Positions 26,207 to 35,189 of a DNA stretch of 64,000 bases are shown piece by piece. The DNA is from Alcaligenaceae bacterium (GTDB lineage: Bacteria; Pseudomonadota; Gammaproteobacteria; Burkholderiales; Burkholderiaceae_B): contig JAUNUJ010000002.1 of NCBI GenBank assembly GCA_030538235.1, positions 124,001-188,000 on the forward strand, given 5' to 3'. Position numbers and translations under genes: made by a program. Numbering within the stretch: position 1 is the stretch's first letter; each line of letters starts with the position of its first letter. Below the pieces are notes generated by a model that had not been told where the DNA came from, searched no databases, and saw only the letters and a program-made list of their open reading frames with translations.

Positions 26207-27337
26207 TTAATCAAAAATTATTGCATCTCTTAAACTGCTACCGGAAGCAAGGTGATCAAATGCTTCATTTACAGAGTCTAAGTTAAAGGTTTTCCCCATC
26301 ATTAGATCAACTGGTAACTTGCCATTTAGATATAAATCAATATACCTCTCGATGTCACGCATTGGCACACCTGAACCCAAGTAACTACCTTGAATTGTTC
26401 GTTCCTCCCCAACCAATTGCACCAAAGACAAGGCAAAACTAGTTTTTGGATTTGGCAAACCTGAAGTAATAGTTGCTCCTCCTTTTTTTGTTAAATTATG
26501 CGCTGTCTCAAAAGCCTTGACCGCACCTGCCATATCTAATCCGTAATCCACGCCACCACCTGCTGCATCTACCATCTCAGCTGGACTATTAAAGTGGGCG
26601 GGATTAATCGTATGTGTTGCACCCATTTGTTTTGCTAAAACCAATTTCTCATCACTCAGATCAACTGCCACAACACGGCGAGCGCCAGATGCAACAGCTG
26701 CCAACAAAGCACTAAACCCCACACCACCCAGACCAACGATGGCCACTGTATCACCCGCCTTGACTTGAGCACGATTAATTACAGCACCTGCACCTGTCAA
26801 AACAGCACAGCCAAACAAAGCCGCTTCTCTGTGACTTAAATCTCTCTCTATTTTCACGCAAGATCTTGCTGAAACTACTGCATACTCTGCAAAACATGAG
26901 ACACCTGTTTGGTGGTTTAATACCTCACCATTAAGTGATTTAAGACGTCTATCACCTCCAAGCAAAGTACCTTCAGCATTTGCTTTTTGACCTGGCACAC
27001 AAAGAGCAGGTCGCCCTTCGGAGCAAGGCATGCAACAGCCACAACTTGGAACAAACACTAAAACCACATGATCACCAACAGATAGATCTTTAACTCCAGC
27101 ACCTAACTCTACAACCTCTGCAGAAGCCTCATGGCCAAGCACTATAGGTAACCCCCTAGGACGGTCACCATTAATTACCGAAAGATCTGAGTGACATAAC
27201 CCGGCGGCGCGTATCTTAACTAGCACTTCTCCCTGACCCGGTGGATCTACTGAAACCTCCTCAATACTTACCGGTTTACTGACACTATATGGCAAGTCTG
27301 TCGACATTTCTCTAAGAACTGCAGCTCTAAATTTCAT
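26207..27337 (-). CDS. zinc-dependent alcohol dehydrogenase (MDR family)
   Basis: The 376-residue enzyme has the catalytic zinc ligands Cys48 and His69 (with Glu70), the structural zinc set Cys99, Cys102, Cys105 and Cys113, and the NAD site GLGGVGFSALLAA near residue 203. Length and spacing match the long-chain, class III-like MDR alcohol dehydrogenases that oxidise primary or aromatic alcohols to aldehydes with NAD+. It lies in a tight run with an SDR and an aldehyde dehydrogenase, which would continue the oxidation to the acid. Start at the ATG with an AGGAGG-like tract upstream. Confidence 0.9.
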   Translation of the reverse strand: MKFRAAVLREMSTDLPYSVSKPVSIEEVSVDPPGQGEVLVKIRAAGLCHSDLSVINGDRPRGLPIVLGHEASAEVVELGAGVKDLSVGDHVVLVFVPSCGCCMPCSEGRPALCVPGQKANAEGTLLGGDRRLKSLNGEVLNHQTGVSCFAEYAVVSARSCVKIERDLSHREAALFGCAVLTGAGAVINRAQVKAGDTVAIVGLGGVGFSALLAAVASGARRVVAVDLSDEKLVLAKQMGATHTINPAHFNSPAEMVDAAGGGVDYGLDMAGAVKAFETAHNLTKKGGATITSGLPNPKTSFALSLVQLVGEERTIQGSYLGSGVPMRDIERYIDLYLNGKLPVDLMMGKTFNLDSVNEAFDHLASGSSLRDAIIFD

Positions 27338-27367
27338 AAAAACTCCTCCTTCATTTATTGTTTTTAG

Positions 27368-28120
27368 TTATATTGTTCTACCGCCATCCACCGGTAATTC
27401 GACACCAGTAAAAAACTCAGCTTCATCACTAGCCAGAAACACAGCGGCAGCAGCGATATCTTTTGGCTCTGAGAATCTTCCTAAAGGAATGGTACCTATA
27501 AATTTAGCGTTATTTTCTGGAGTATTTGGAAGCCCTGTAAATAGTTCAAACATGCCAGTCATACCCATCACCGGGCAAATTGCATTGACACGAATATTAT
27601 CAGGACCAAGCTCAACTGCCATTGATTTAGAAAGAATATTTACAGCACCTTTGCTGCCGTTGTACCAAGTTAACCCTGGACGAGGTCTGATGCCGGCTAC
27701 TGAACCAACATTTAAAATGACACCTCTTTTCTGCTCACGCATAACGGGTATCACGGCTTTTGACATTAAGTAAATAGATTTAACGTTGACAGCGTAAAGC
27801 TTATCAAACTCTTCTTCTTCCACATCTAGCATAGGTTGATTTTTATGAGTAATAGCTGCGTTATTAACAACAATATCTATTGAACCAAAGGTTTCTTTAG
27901 TAAATTCAGCCAAAGCCTGAACTTGAGAACGGTTTGATACATCAACCTCAAAAGCCCGTGCATTTTCACCAAGCTCTTGAGCAACTCGTTCCGCAGCATC
28001 CAGTCTAATATCTGCTACAACTACCTTTGCCCCCCTTTCGACATAAGCTTTAGCGATGCCTTCACCAAACCCACTACCTGCACCAGTAACAATAGCTACT
28101 TTTCCATCTAGTCTAAACAT
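27368..28120 (-). CDS. short-chain dehydrogenase/reductase
   Basis: The 250-residue classical SDR has the cofactor motif TGAGSGFG (12-19), NNAA (86-89) and the catalytic Ser140, Tyr153 and Lys157. Asp37 after the second strand points to NAD(H) rather than NADP(H). It follows FabG-like oxidoreductases; most such genes in catabolic runs oxidise a secondary alcohol or a cyclic intermediate. It is 30 bases upstream of the alcohol dehydrogenase gene and 15 bases after the aldehyde dehydrogenase gene. Confidence 0.9.
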   Translation of the reverse strand: MFRLDGKVAIVTGAGSGFGEGIAKAYVERGAKVVVADIRLDAAERVAQELGENARAFEVDVSNRSQVQALAEFTKETFGSIDIVVNNAAITHKNQPMLDVEEEEFDKLYAVNVKSIYLMSKAVIPVMREQKRGVILNVGSVAGIRPRPGLTWYNGSKGAVNILSKSMAVELGPDNIRVNAICPVMGMTGMFELFTGLPNTPENNAKFIGTIPLGRFSEPKDIAAAAVFLASDEAEFFTGVELPVDGGRTI

Positions 28121-28135
28121 AATCTCTAGTTCCTT

Positions 28136-29569
28136 TTAACCATGAAAGTGAATTATCGTTTTCGTGGTACTCAACTCTTCTAAAGCGATGAAACCTTTTT
28201 CACGACCATGTCCACTTCTCTTTACTCCACCGAAAGGCAATTCAACACCACCGCCTGCTCCGAATCCATTGATATATACCTGACCTGATTTCATAGCCTT
28301 TGCAACTCGGATTTGTCTTCCACCATTCTCAGTCCATACAGCCCCCATCAATCCATAATCAGTGGCATTAGCGAGCTTAATTGCCTCTTCTTCTGTATCA
28401 AATGGAGCAGCAACTAATACGGGACCAAAAATCTCATCATGAAAAAGCTGACTATCGTGATTTTGAGCTTTAAATAAAGTTGGCACGACATAATAACCTT
28501 CAGTTGGAGTACCCTCTTCAATAACACCCTGAGCAATAACCTCTAAACCCTCCTGCTTACCTTGCTCTACATAATGGTTCACTCGATTAAACTGAGCTTT
28601 ATTAACCACCGGACCACAATTTAGATCCATATCGGGCGAACCTACTCTAACCTTAGAAAACTCTTCAGCCAACAAGACCATAAATTCATCGTAGATTTCT
28701 CTTTGAACTAGCAATCTGCTACCAGCAGTACAAGTCTGACCAGTATTACCAACAATACCTCTGACAATGGTTGGCACAGCCAACTTAAAATCAGCATCAT
28801 CAAAAACCACATGAGCCGACTTGCCACCCAACTCCAGAACACATTTAACAGCATTAAGAGCTGCTGCTTGTTGGACTAAAACGCCAACTTCGTTAGAGCC
28901 GGTAAACGAGACAAAATTAATATCTGGATGTTTTGATAAAGCTGCACCGGCCTCCTCTCCTAAGCCCGTCACCACATTTAATGCCCCAGGAGGAAAGCCA
29001 ACCTCTAATGCCATTTCCGCAATTCTAATCACAGAAAGACAAGCATCTTCAGCCGGCTTAACAACACAGGCATTACCCATTGCAAGCGCAGGTGCGACTG
29101 CTCTTCCTAACATCTGTGCAGGATAATTCCAAGGTATAATGTGCGCTGTTACGCCTAGAGGTTCCCGAATAACTTGCACGTTATATTCATTCATAAATGG
29201 AATCACTTCACCGTGGATCTTGTCAGCACCACCACCATAAAACTCAAAATAACGAGCTAAAACATTGATATCAGTTCTAGCGGTAGTAATTGCTTTTCCT
29301 GTATCTTTCGCCTCAAGTTGAGCCAACTCTTCAAGATTTTCTAATACCTTAGAACTCAACTTCATCAGTAAACGACCACGCTCTGCAGCGTTAAATTTCT
29401 TCCAGTGATTTTCTACAGCCTTTCTAGCTGCTTTAACAGCTAAATCAATATCAGCCTCATCCCCCCTAGGAATGGTAGAAAACTTCTCACCATCAACTGG
29501 AGACAATACATCAAGGACTTCTCCCGATACAGAGTCAACTTTCTTACCATCAATTATCATTTGTGCCAT
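28136..29569 (-). CDS. aldehyde dehydrogenase, NAD-dependent
   Basis: The 477-residue enzyme has the oxyanion Asn148 in IPWNYP, Glu246 in LELGGKS and the catalytic Cys280 in GQTCTAGSR. It belongs to the betaine-aldehyde/aromatic-aldehyde branch of the ALDH superfamily, and oxidises an aldehyde to its acid. I start at the ATG 29567-29569 with an AGGAG site 5 bases away; an earlier in-frame start would overlap the ATPase gene. Its neighbours are a LivF-like ATPase 31 bases upstream and the SDR gene 15 bases downstream. Confidence 0.92.
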   Translation of the reverse strand: MAQMIIDGKKVDSVSGEVLDVLSPVDGEKFSTIPRGDEADIDLAVKAARKAVENHWKKFNAAERGRLLMKLSSKVLENLEELAQLEAKDTGKAITTARTDINVLARYFEFYGGGADKIHGEVIPFMNEYNVQVIREPLGVTAHIIPWNYPAQMLGRAVAPALAMGNACVVKPAEDACLSVIRIAEMALEVGFPPGALNVVTGLGEEAGAALSKHPDINFVSFTGSNEVGVLVQQAAALNAVKCVLELGGKSAHVVFDDADFKLAVPTIVRGIVGNTGQTCTAGSRLLVQREIYDEFMVLLAEEFSKVRVGSPDMDLNCGPVVNKAQFNRVNHYVEQGKQEGLEVIAQGVIEEGTPTEGYYVVPTLFKAQNHDSQLFHDEIFGPVLVAAPFDTEEEAIKLANATDYGLMGAVWTENGGRQIRVAKAMKSGQVYINGFGAGGGVELPFGGVKRSGHGREKGFIALEELSTTKTIIHFHG

Positions 29570-29600
29570 GTTATCTCCTTCACGATTTAGATACTTTTTA

Positions 29601-30257
29601 TTACAACTTAGAAATACTTCCACGCTCAATTTGCCAAAATTGATCTGGAATTCCGCTAAGTAATTTAATATTTGATTCTGTAATAACTACTGTTAAATCA
29701 GATCTTATTTTCTTTAATCTTGACAACGCTTCCGTATATTCAAACCCTAACTTTGGAGCAAGACCTTGAAAGGGCTCATCTAAAAGCAACATTCTCTCAC
29801 CGATCATGACCGCACGTCCAAGCGCAACCATCTTTCCTTGACCACCCGAAAGAGCGGAGCCTGAACGTTCTAGTAAAGGTTTTAACTGTGGGATAACCTC
29901 CAGAACCTCTTCTAATTTCGCATTGGTTTCCGCATTTGAATAATTTTGAATTTCACAAGGTAAACGCAAGTTTTCTTCCACACTCAGTGTAGGAAAAATA
30001 ACCCTATTTTCTGGTGCATAACCAATTTTAAGAAATGCTCTCTCATGACCTTCTTTATCAGACAGAAGCTCGCCATCCAAACTAACATCTCCAGTCTTGA
30101 TTTTCGTTAAACCCATGATAGTTCGAAGCAGCGTTGTTTTGCCGGCACCATTATGACCAACCACACCAATGGTATAAGCGTTTGGAAATTCCACATTAAT
30201 ATTTCTTAATACGCTGGTGCCCGCAAAATCAACACTTAGATTATTAATCTTAAACAT
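29601..30257 (-). CDS. HAAT-type ABC transporter ATPase 2 (LivF-like)
   Basis: The 218-residue ATPase has Walker A GHNGAGKTT near 35, signature LSGGQGKMVALGRAV near 137 and Walker B LLLDEPFQGL. In the switch region ITESN replaces the usual VEQN/H, so the switch histidine is missing. It is a little shorter than LivF proteins. It overlaps the LivG-like gene by one base and closes transporter set 2. Confidence 0.85.
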   Translation of the reverse strand: MFKINNLSVDFAGTSVLRNINVEFPNAYTIGVVGHNGAGKTTLLRTIMGLTKIKTGDVSLDGELLSDKEGHERAFLKIGYAPENRVIFPTLSVEENLRLPCEIQNYSNAETNAKLEEVLEVIPQLKPLLERSGSALSGGQGKMVALGRAVMIGERMLLLDEPFQGLAPKLGFEYTEALSRLKKIRSDLTVVITESNIKLLSGIPDQFWQIERGSISKL

Positions 30258-31000
30258 TATTGCTCCCCCAAAACTTCCGAACGAATCATCGGGTTATTTA
30301 GAACTTCTTCTGGAGTTCCATCTGCCACTATCCGCCCAGAAATCCAAGCCGCGACACGTGTGGCATATTTTTCTACAATTTCTTCATCATGCTCAACAAA
30401 CCAGCTTGTCACATTCCTTTCTGACAACGCATCCATAATCATTGTCATCAGTCCGTGTTTTTCTTCAGCAGCAACACCACTTGTAGGTTCATCCATAATC
30501 AAAAGTTTTGGACGCAATGCTAATGCCATTGCAACATCGAGTAATTTTCTCTTTCCTTCCGGCAAATCTGCAGACAACTTATTAGCGTCCTCACTAAGAC
30601 CTACTAGTCTCAATGTTTCATTGATCTCGTCTGGATCAACAGAGTTAAATAACGATTTAAAGTAGGTTAAATTGCCATTCCTACTTGCCGTGGATAACTC
30701 TATGCATTCTCTAACAGTATGTTCTGTAAATAACTGCGGCAACTGGAATGATCGACCCAATCCAAGTCGAACTATTTTTCTTGGAGAAACACCTGTTATA
30801 TCTTGACCATCAAAGTAAACCTTACCTGAATCAGGTTTCAAAAAACCGGTGCAGATATTGATAAAAGTCGTCTTGCCTGCGCCATTTTGGCCAATAACTG
30901 CAAGGTTCTCACCTTCATACAGTTCAAAATCTATACTATCGGCACCCATCACACCACCAAACTTGAGCGATAACTGTTCAGTTTTAACCAACGGTTTCAT
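30257..31000 (-). CDS. HAAT-type ABC transporter ATPase 2 (LivG-like)
   Basis: The 247-residue ATPase has Walker A GQNGAGKTT near 38, Walker B LLIMDEPTSGV and the switch WFVEHDEEIVEKYA. The ABC signature is unusual: LPEGKRKLLDVAMAL instead of LSGGQ or LSYGQ, so the two conserved Gly are reduced to one. Such variants occur in LivG-like proteins and the rest of the fold is normal, so it is likely active. It overlaps its neighbours by one base on each side. Confidence 0.87.
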   Translation of the reverse strand: MKPLVKTEQLSLKFGGVMGADSIDFELYEGENLAVIGQNGAGKTTFINICTGFLKPDSGKVYFDGQDITGVSPRKIVRLGLGRSFQLPQLFTEHTVRECIELSTASRNGNLTYFKSLFNSVDPDEINETLRLVGLSEDANKLSADLPEGKRKLLDVAMALALRPKLLIMDEPTSGVAAEEKHGLMTMIMDALSERNVTSWFVEHDEEIVEKYATRVAAWISGRIVADGTPEEVLNNPMIRSEVLGEQ

Positions 31001-31941
31001 TATCTCGCCCTCTTCTTATCTTCTTGACGTTTAATAAACTCACCAACAACTCCTCGCGGCACCAAAAATATAACTAAAATGAGTGTAATTCCTAAAATTG
31101 TTTGCCAGAACTCAGGGAAATATGCAGACGAGAGTAATTTGACACTTTCAAAAATTGCTGCCCCTACAAAGGCTCCAGCAGCATGAACAGCACCACCCAA
31201 GATAGTAATAAAGACATATTCTCCTGAACGCAACCACATACCTATTTCAGGTGTAACAAGCCCCTGTATCAGAGCAAGAAGCGCCCCTGAGAAGCCAACG
31301 ATCGCAGCGGATAAGATATAACCCTTCAGCATTACTCGGTGTGCTGACACTCCCAAATACTCCAAACGAGTTTCATTTGTTTTAATCGCGGATAGTGCTT
31401 CACCATTACCGGACTTGAAATAACGCTGGACTACAGCAGCCAATAAAAGAGAACCTAAAATGGTAATAACTAGTAAAATAAGCTCAAATTCAGTACGTTC
31501 GAATTCAATACCAAAAATCGTTGGACGAGAAATTCTAAGCCCATCAGTACCTCCTGTAATCTCGTACATTTTTCCTAAAAGTGCAAATAAGACCATACTC
31601 AAAGCTAAATTCAACATGCCGAAGAAAATACTACGATACTTGACAACGAAAACCCCGACCAATGCACTAAATAGCGTACTTATAACCACACTAACCACTA
31701 TCAATACCACAGTATCTGTACCTGGATAAGCTCTAGCAATAAACGCTAATGAATAAGCTGCAATACAAGCATACATAGCATGACCAAATGATATTTGCCC
31801 TGCCCTAGCCATAACAGAAACACCTAAAGCTGCAATACCATATGTCAACCCAATGATTAGAGGTGTCACAAACCATGGATTTAAGTAGGCAAAAATAAAC
31901 GCAATTACGGCCAACAATAAACTAACAATAGCGATTCTCAT
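31000..31941 (-). CDS. HAAT-type ABC transporter permease 2 (LivM-like)
   Basis: The 313-residue membrane protein has about eight or nine helices, with ARAGQISFGHAMYACIAAYS near residue 45 and the ATPase-contacting loop AIKTNETRLEYLGVS near 190, where the usual acidic residues after AI differ from set 1. It ends with an extension of charged residues. It overlaps the LivH-like gene by 4 bases. Confidence 0.9.
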   Translation of the reverse strand: MRIAIVSLLLAVIAFIFAYLNPWFVTPLIIGLTYGIAALGVSVMARAGQISFGHAMYACIAAYSLAFIARAYPGTDTVVLIVVSVVISTLFSALVGVFVVKYRSIFFGMLNLALSMVLFALLGKMYEITGGTDGLRISRPTIFGIEFERTEFELILLVITILGSLLLAAVVQRYFKSGNGEALSAIKTNETRLEYLGVSAHRVMLKGYILSAAIVGFSGALLALIQGLVTPEIGMWLRSGEYVFITILGGAVHAAGAFVGAAIFESVKLLSSAYFPEFWQTILGITLILVIFLVPRGVVGEFIKRQEDKKRAR

Positions 31942-32843
31942 ATTTTTCTCGTCTCCGCAACCGTGAACAACCCATTAGGTCGAATAATTAGAACTAGGAC
32001 CATGATGATATATGGGACGGCGACTTCAATCTCAGGCACTGTATAAATCGCAAACGAGCGTGCTACACCTATAAGTAAAGCTGCAATTAAGGCACCTGTA
32101 ATTTGCCCTAATCCGGCTGTTGCAACTACCGCAAACGATAAAACAATCATTTCGGCACCCGCTCCAGGTACCAATGATGTTGTTGGTGACGCTAAAGCTC
32201 CCCCTAAAACTCCTAAAATAGCACCGATCAAAAACGTGACATAAGCAATCTTCTTAGCATTAACACCTAAGGTGGTTGCAACCTCACGATCATGGGTAAT
32301 AGCTACAACCTGTTTTCCAAGTTTTGTCTTTCGCAAAAAGAAAACCAAACCCAAATAAGCAAAAAATGCTGTTGCTGGAACAACAATTAGTTGGTACGTC
32401 GTATATGTGATATTGCCAATCTCAATATTGCCAAAACTGCCCACTACTTGACTTGCAGAATATGGTTGTGCTCCCCAGATAACTTTTTGTAGATCCTCTA
32501 AAATCAAAAAGGCTCCGAAAGTCAAAAGCAGTTTTAATATTGGATCGTATTTCAAAGATCTTTTTACTAGAGCCAATTCAAAAATACTTCCCAAAACTGC
32601 ACCTATTACTATTGCCACCAAAAATAAAAGCAACAAAAGAATTAATGGTGATTGAGTCTTCGCATAAACCAATCCAACAGCTGTTGCTGCGGCATAACCC
32701 CCATAAGCATAAAAAGCTCCGTGGGCAATGTTTAAAATACCCATCACACCAAAAATAAATGTCAATCCCAACGAAACGAGGAAAAGTAAGCCAGCGTATG
32801 AAAACCCATCCACAAAGGCGATCATGATTAAATCAATACTCAA
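31938..32843 (-). CDS. HAAT-type ABC transporter permease 2 (LivH-like)
   Basis: The 301-residue membrane protein opens with the LivH pattern FVDGFSYAGLLFLVSLGLTFIFGVMGILNIAHGAFY and has AITHDREVATTLGVN near 190 as the ATPase-contact loop. It is the first gene of the minus-strand block that runs down to 20111, and the 730-base AT-rich stretch upstream should hold the promoter of the whole set. A GGAG-like site precedes the start. Confidence 0.9.
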   Translation of the reverse strand: MSIDLIMIAFVDGFSYAGLLFLVSLGLTFIFGVMGILNIAHGAFYAYGGYAAATAVGLVYAKTQSPLILLLLLFLVAIVIGAVLGSIFELALVKRSLKYDPILKLLLTFGAFLILEDLQKVIWGAQPYSASQVVGSFGNIEIGNITYTTYQLIVVPATAFFAYLGLVFFLRKTKLGKQVVAITHDREVATTLGVNAKKIAYVTFLIGAILGVLGGALASPTTSLVPGAGAEMIVLSFAVVATAGLGQITGALIAALLIGVARSFAIYTVPEIEVAVPYIIMVLVLIIRPNGLFTVAETRKI

Positions 32844-33574
32844 GTTGTCTCCTTATTTATAAATATTTTTATTCAGATCAAATGCAAGTCAATTAAAGAC
32901 AAATGATTCAATCTAGATACAACAATAGCATGCAAAAAATTTTCAACTAAACGGTAAAAACCCTACGATTCATTGCAATTTGACAAACATAGTCTTTCTA
33001 AAAAATTAAGACATTTATTTCAAGTTTTAATTAATAATTTAATAGTTTTTGAAAAGAAATCGGAATTTGCTAAATTTTAAATATGCACTAGAACTAATAT
33101 GTATTAATTGATTAATACATACTCGCAGGCAGTTGTTTTTTTAAAAGCTCTTTGGAAAAAAGAAAAATAATAACGTAAATTGTATTGGCGAAAACTACGA
33201 CATTTTTCTATTAAATATTGGTCGTGCTTACAAAAATAATTACAAAATAGTTAGATGATTTAAGCTTGAATAAGAAATCTAAAATATGCCTCCATCTATA
33301 AAAAACAATACTTATTGTTTGCCTGAAAATTTCCTACACATGCTTTCTCGACCTAATACAGCTAACATGCTGAACTTATTCCAATCCTATTTAGTTTCCC
33401 ACCTCAACCATCTAAACATTATTCCTAAAATAGGAATAGACATTTAATTTTTATCCTATTTATTCATTTTAATAAACTTGTTAAAGTTACTACATCGACA
33501 GGGACAAAGAAATACGTAATCAAAATTTCTCTCCCAAACTCAAAAAACATTAAATTATTTAAAGGATAAATATT
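32844..33574. other. 731-base AT-rich divergent regulatory region
   Basis: No reading frame here looks real. It separates the minus-strand transporter/dehydrogenase block from the plus-strand DUF4148 gene and must carry promoters for both. It has many A/T runs and three copies of an 8-base motif (see 33384-33462). Confidence 0.6.
33384..33462. promoter_or_regulatory. repeated TCCTATTT motifs, candidate operator
   Basis: TCCTATTT occurs at 33385-33392 and 33454-33461 on the plus strand and at 33428-33435 on the minus strand. The last copy is half of a 17-base inverted repeat (33421-33437: ATTCCTA, three bases, TAGGAAT). The cluster ends 113 bases before the DUF4148 start. It could bind a dimeric regulator of either divergent unit. 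Confidence 0.4.
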
Positions 33575-33955
33575 ATGAAAAGCACTCAAATCTCTGCTAT
33601 CGCTCTTGTTTTTACTTCTCTTTTTGCTAGCCAAGCCATGGCCTCAGAGGTACAAACATTACAAGGTGCATATGAAGTGGTGACCGAAAGCGGTCGTTTT
33701 GCTAAAGATGTGTTCTCAAGCAATTACCCTGCACCGCAGACAGAGTCATTAACTCGTGAACAAGTACGCATCGAACTGGCGCAAGCAATTGAACAGGGCA
33801 ATGTCATGGTCACTGAAAGCGGTCAACGCGCAAACGAAGCATTTTCCGCTAATTATGCGACTCAAGATAAAGCGGGCCTAAGCCGTGAAGACGTACGTGC
33901 AGAGTTAGCTATCGCGATTGAGAACGGCTTATTAGACCAGCATATTTCATTCTAA
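33575..33955 (+). CDS. DUF4148-type small periplasmic protein with internal duplication
   Basis: The 126-residue product has a signal peptide ending AMA (residues 21-23) and two copies of an about 40-residue unit: VVTESGRFAKDVFSSNY followed by LTREQVRIELAQAIEQG, then VMVTESGQRANEAFSANY followed by LSREDVRAELAIAIENG. The LTREQVRxEL element is the DUF4148 hallmark, a family almost limited to Burkholderiales with no known role. Most members have a single unit. It is a one-gene unit with its own terminator. A GGAT-type ribosome site lies 8 bases upstream. Confidence 0.85.
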   Translation: MKSTQISAIALVFTSLFASQAMASEVQTLQGAYEVVTESGRFAKDVFSSNYPAPQTESLTREQVRIELAQAIEQGNVMVTESGQRANEAFSANYATQDKAGLSREDVRAELAIAIENGLLDQHISF

Positions 33956-33980
33956 GTAACTGATCTTCTTAGAAACGCCT

Positions 33981-34021
33981 CAGAGAGTCTACCCCCATCT
34001 CCTTAGACTCTCTGAATTTTT
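33981..34021 (+). terminator. intrinsic terminator after the DUF4148 gene
   Basis: A perfect 11 bp stem (33981-33991 with 34004-34014) and a T-run beginning 3 bases later. It lies 26 bases after the stop and 20 bases before the convergent dgt stop. Confidence 0.9.
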
Positions 34022-34040
34022 ATCATTAAAAGCAAAGCAA

Positions 34041-35189
34041 TTAAACTCGATAAATCCGACGATGCTCTTTTATCGCATAGCGATCTGTCATACCGGCAAT
34101 ATAATCAGCAATGCCGCGAGCCTGGCGATTGGCATCCTTAAAGCGATGGTCCGGTGGAAGCAAGCGCGGCTCATCTAAAAAAGCCTCAAAGAGATCATGA
34201 ATCACCCGGCGTGACTTAACCGCCATCCGCATCACTTTGTAATGTCGATATAGATTATCTAAAAGAAATTTCTTTAACTCGTCTTGTAAAGCTCGCATCT
34301 GCGGGGAAAATGCCACTAACACCGGTGAATTAGCCACATCTTCAGGAGTCTTCACGCCATGTGTACTGATTTGCTCGAGAGTGTGTTCAGTGACATCTCT
34401 AATCAGCGTATTGATCATGCGTCGTATAGTCTCGGAAATCAGGCGTTTACCGCTAAGATTCGGATATTTTTGTTTAACTTCAGCAAGATGTTGGGCAAAG
34501 ATCGCCACGCGATTTAATTGCTCTATGGTAATTAGCCCGGAGCGTAGACCGTCATCAATATCATGATTGTTGTAAGCAATCTCATCAGCCAAATTCGCCA
34601 GCTGCGCTTCAAGTGAAGGTTGTTTCCGATCGATAAAGCGCTGCCCGACCTCGCCCAAGTTGCGTGCATTTTTTAGCGAGCAATGCTTTAAAATCCCACT
34701 ACGCGTCTCAAAGGTCAGATTAAGACCGTTAAAATCAGCGTAACGCTCTTCTAACTGATCAACCATGCGCAAACTTTGTAAATTATGCTCAAAGCCACCC
34801 ACCTCATCAGGCAGATGCGTGCGCATATAGTCATTTAAAGCATCCTGACCGGCATGACCAAAGGGCGTGTGACCCAAATCATGGGCCAAACAAATCGCCT
34901 CAACCAGATCCTCATTAATTAACAAATTTCTTGCTAAAGCGCGCCCTATCTGAGCCACCTCCAGACTATGGGTCAGACGAGTTCTGAACAAATCACCCTC
35001 GTGATTAACAAAAACCTGGGTCTTATACTCTAAACGTCTAAACGAATTGCAGTGAATAATACGATCCCGATCGCGCTGAAAGGGATTACGTCTGGGGTCG
35101 CTGTCTTCGGCGTGTAGTCGACCACGAGAGGCCTCGGGATGGCTTGCATACGATGCCAGGCTCGCGATACAGACCATGAGATTACTCAT
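34041..35189 (-). CDS. dgt: dGTPase-like HD-domain triphosphohydrolase
   Basis: The 382-residue protein is of the short dGTP triphosphohydrolase branch (deoxyguanosinetriphosphate triphosphohydrolase-like). The metal site is visible as His74 in [10 protein letters not shown], His103 and Asp104 in [14 protein letters not shown], and the later Asp in [16 protein letters not shown]. Family members hydrolyse dNTPs to the nucleoside and triphosphate, controlling the dNTP pool. It overlaps the end of aroB by 8 bases, continuing the aroK-aroB-dgt operon order found in many Burkholderiales. Confidence 0.9.
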   Translation of the reverse strand: MSNLMVCIASLASYASHPEASRGRLHAEDSDPRRNPFQRDRDRIIHCNSFRRLEYKTQVFVNHEGDLFRTRLTHSLEVAQIGRALARNLLINEDLVEAICLAHDLGHTPFGHAGQDALNDYMRTHLPDEVGGFEHNLQSLRMVDQLEERYADFNGLNLTFETRSGILKHCSLKNARNLGEVGQRFIDRKQPSLEAQLANLADEIAYNNHDIDDGLRSGLITIEQLNRVAIFAQHLAEVKQKYPNLSGKRLISETIRRMINTLIRDVTEHTLEQISTHGVKTPEDVANSPVLVAFSPQMRALQDELKKFLLDNLYRHYKVMRMAVKSRRVIHDLFEAFLDEPRLLPPDHRFKDANRQARGIADYIAGMTDRYAIKEHRRIYRV

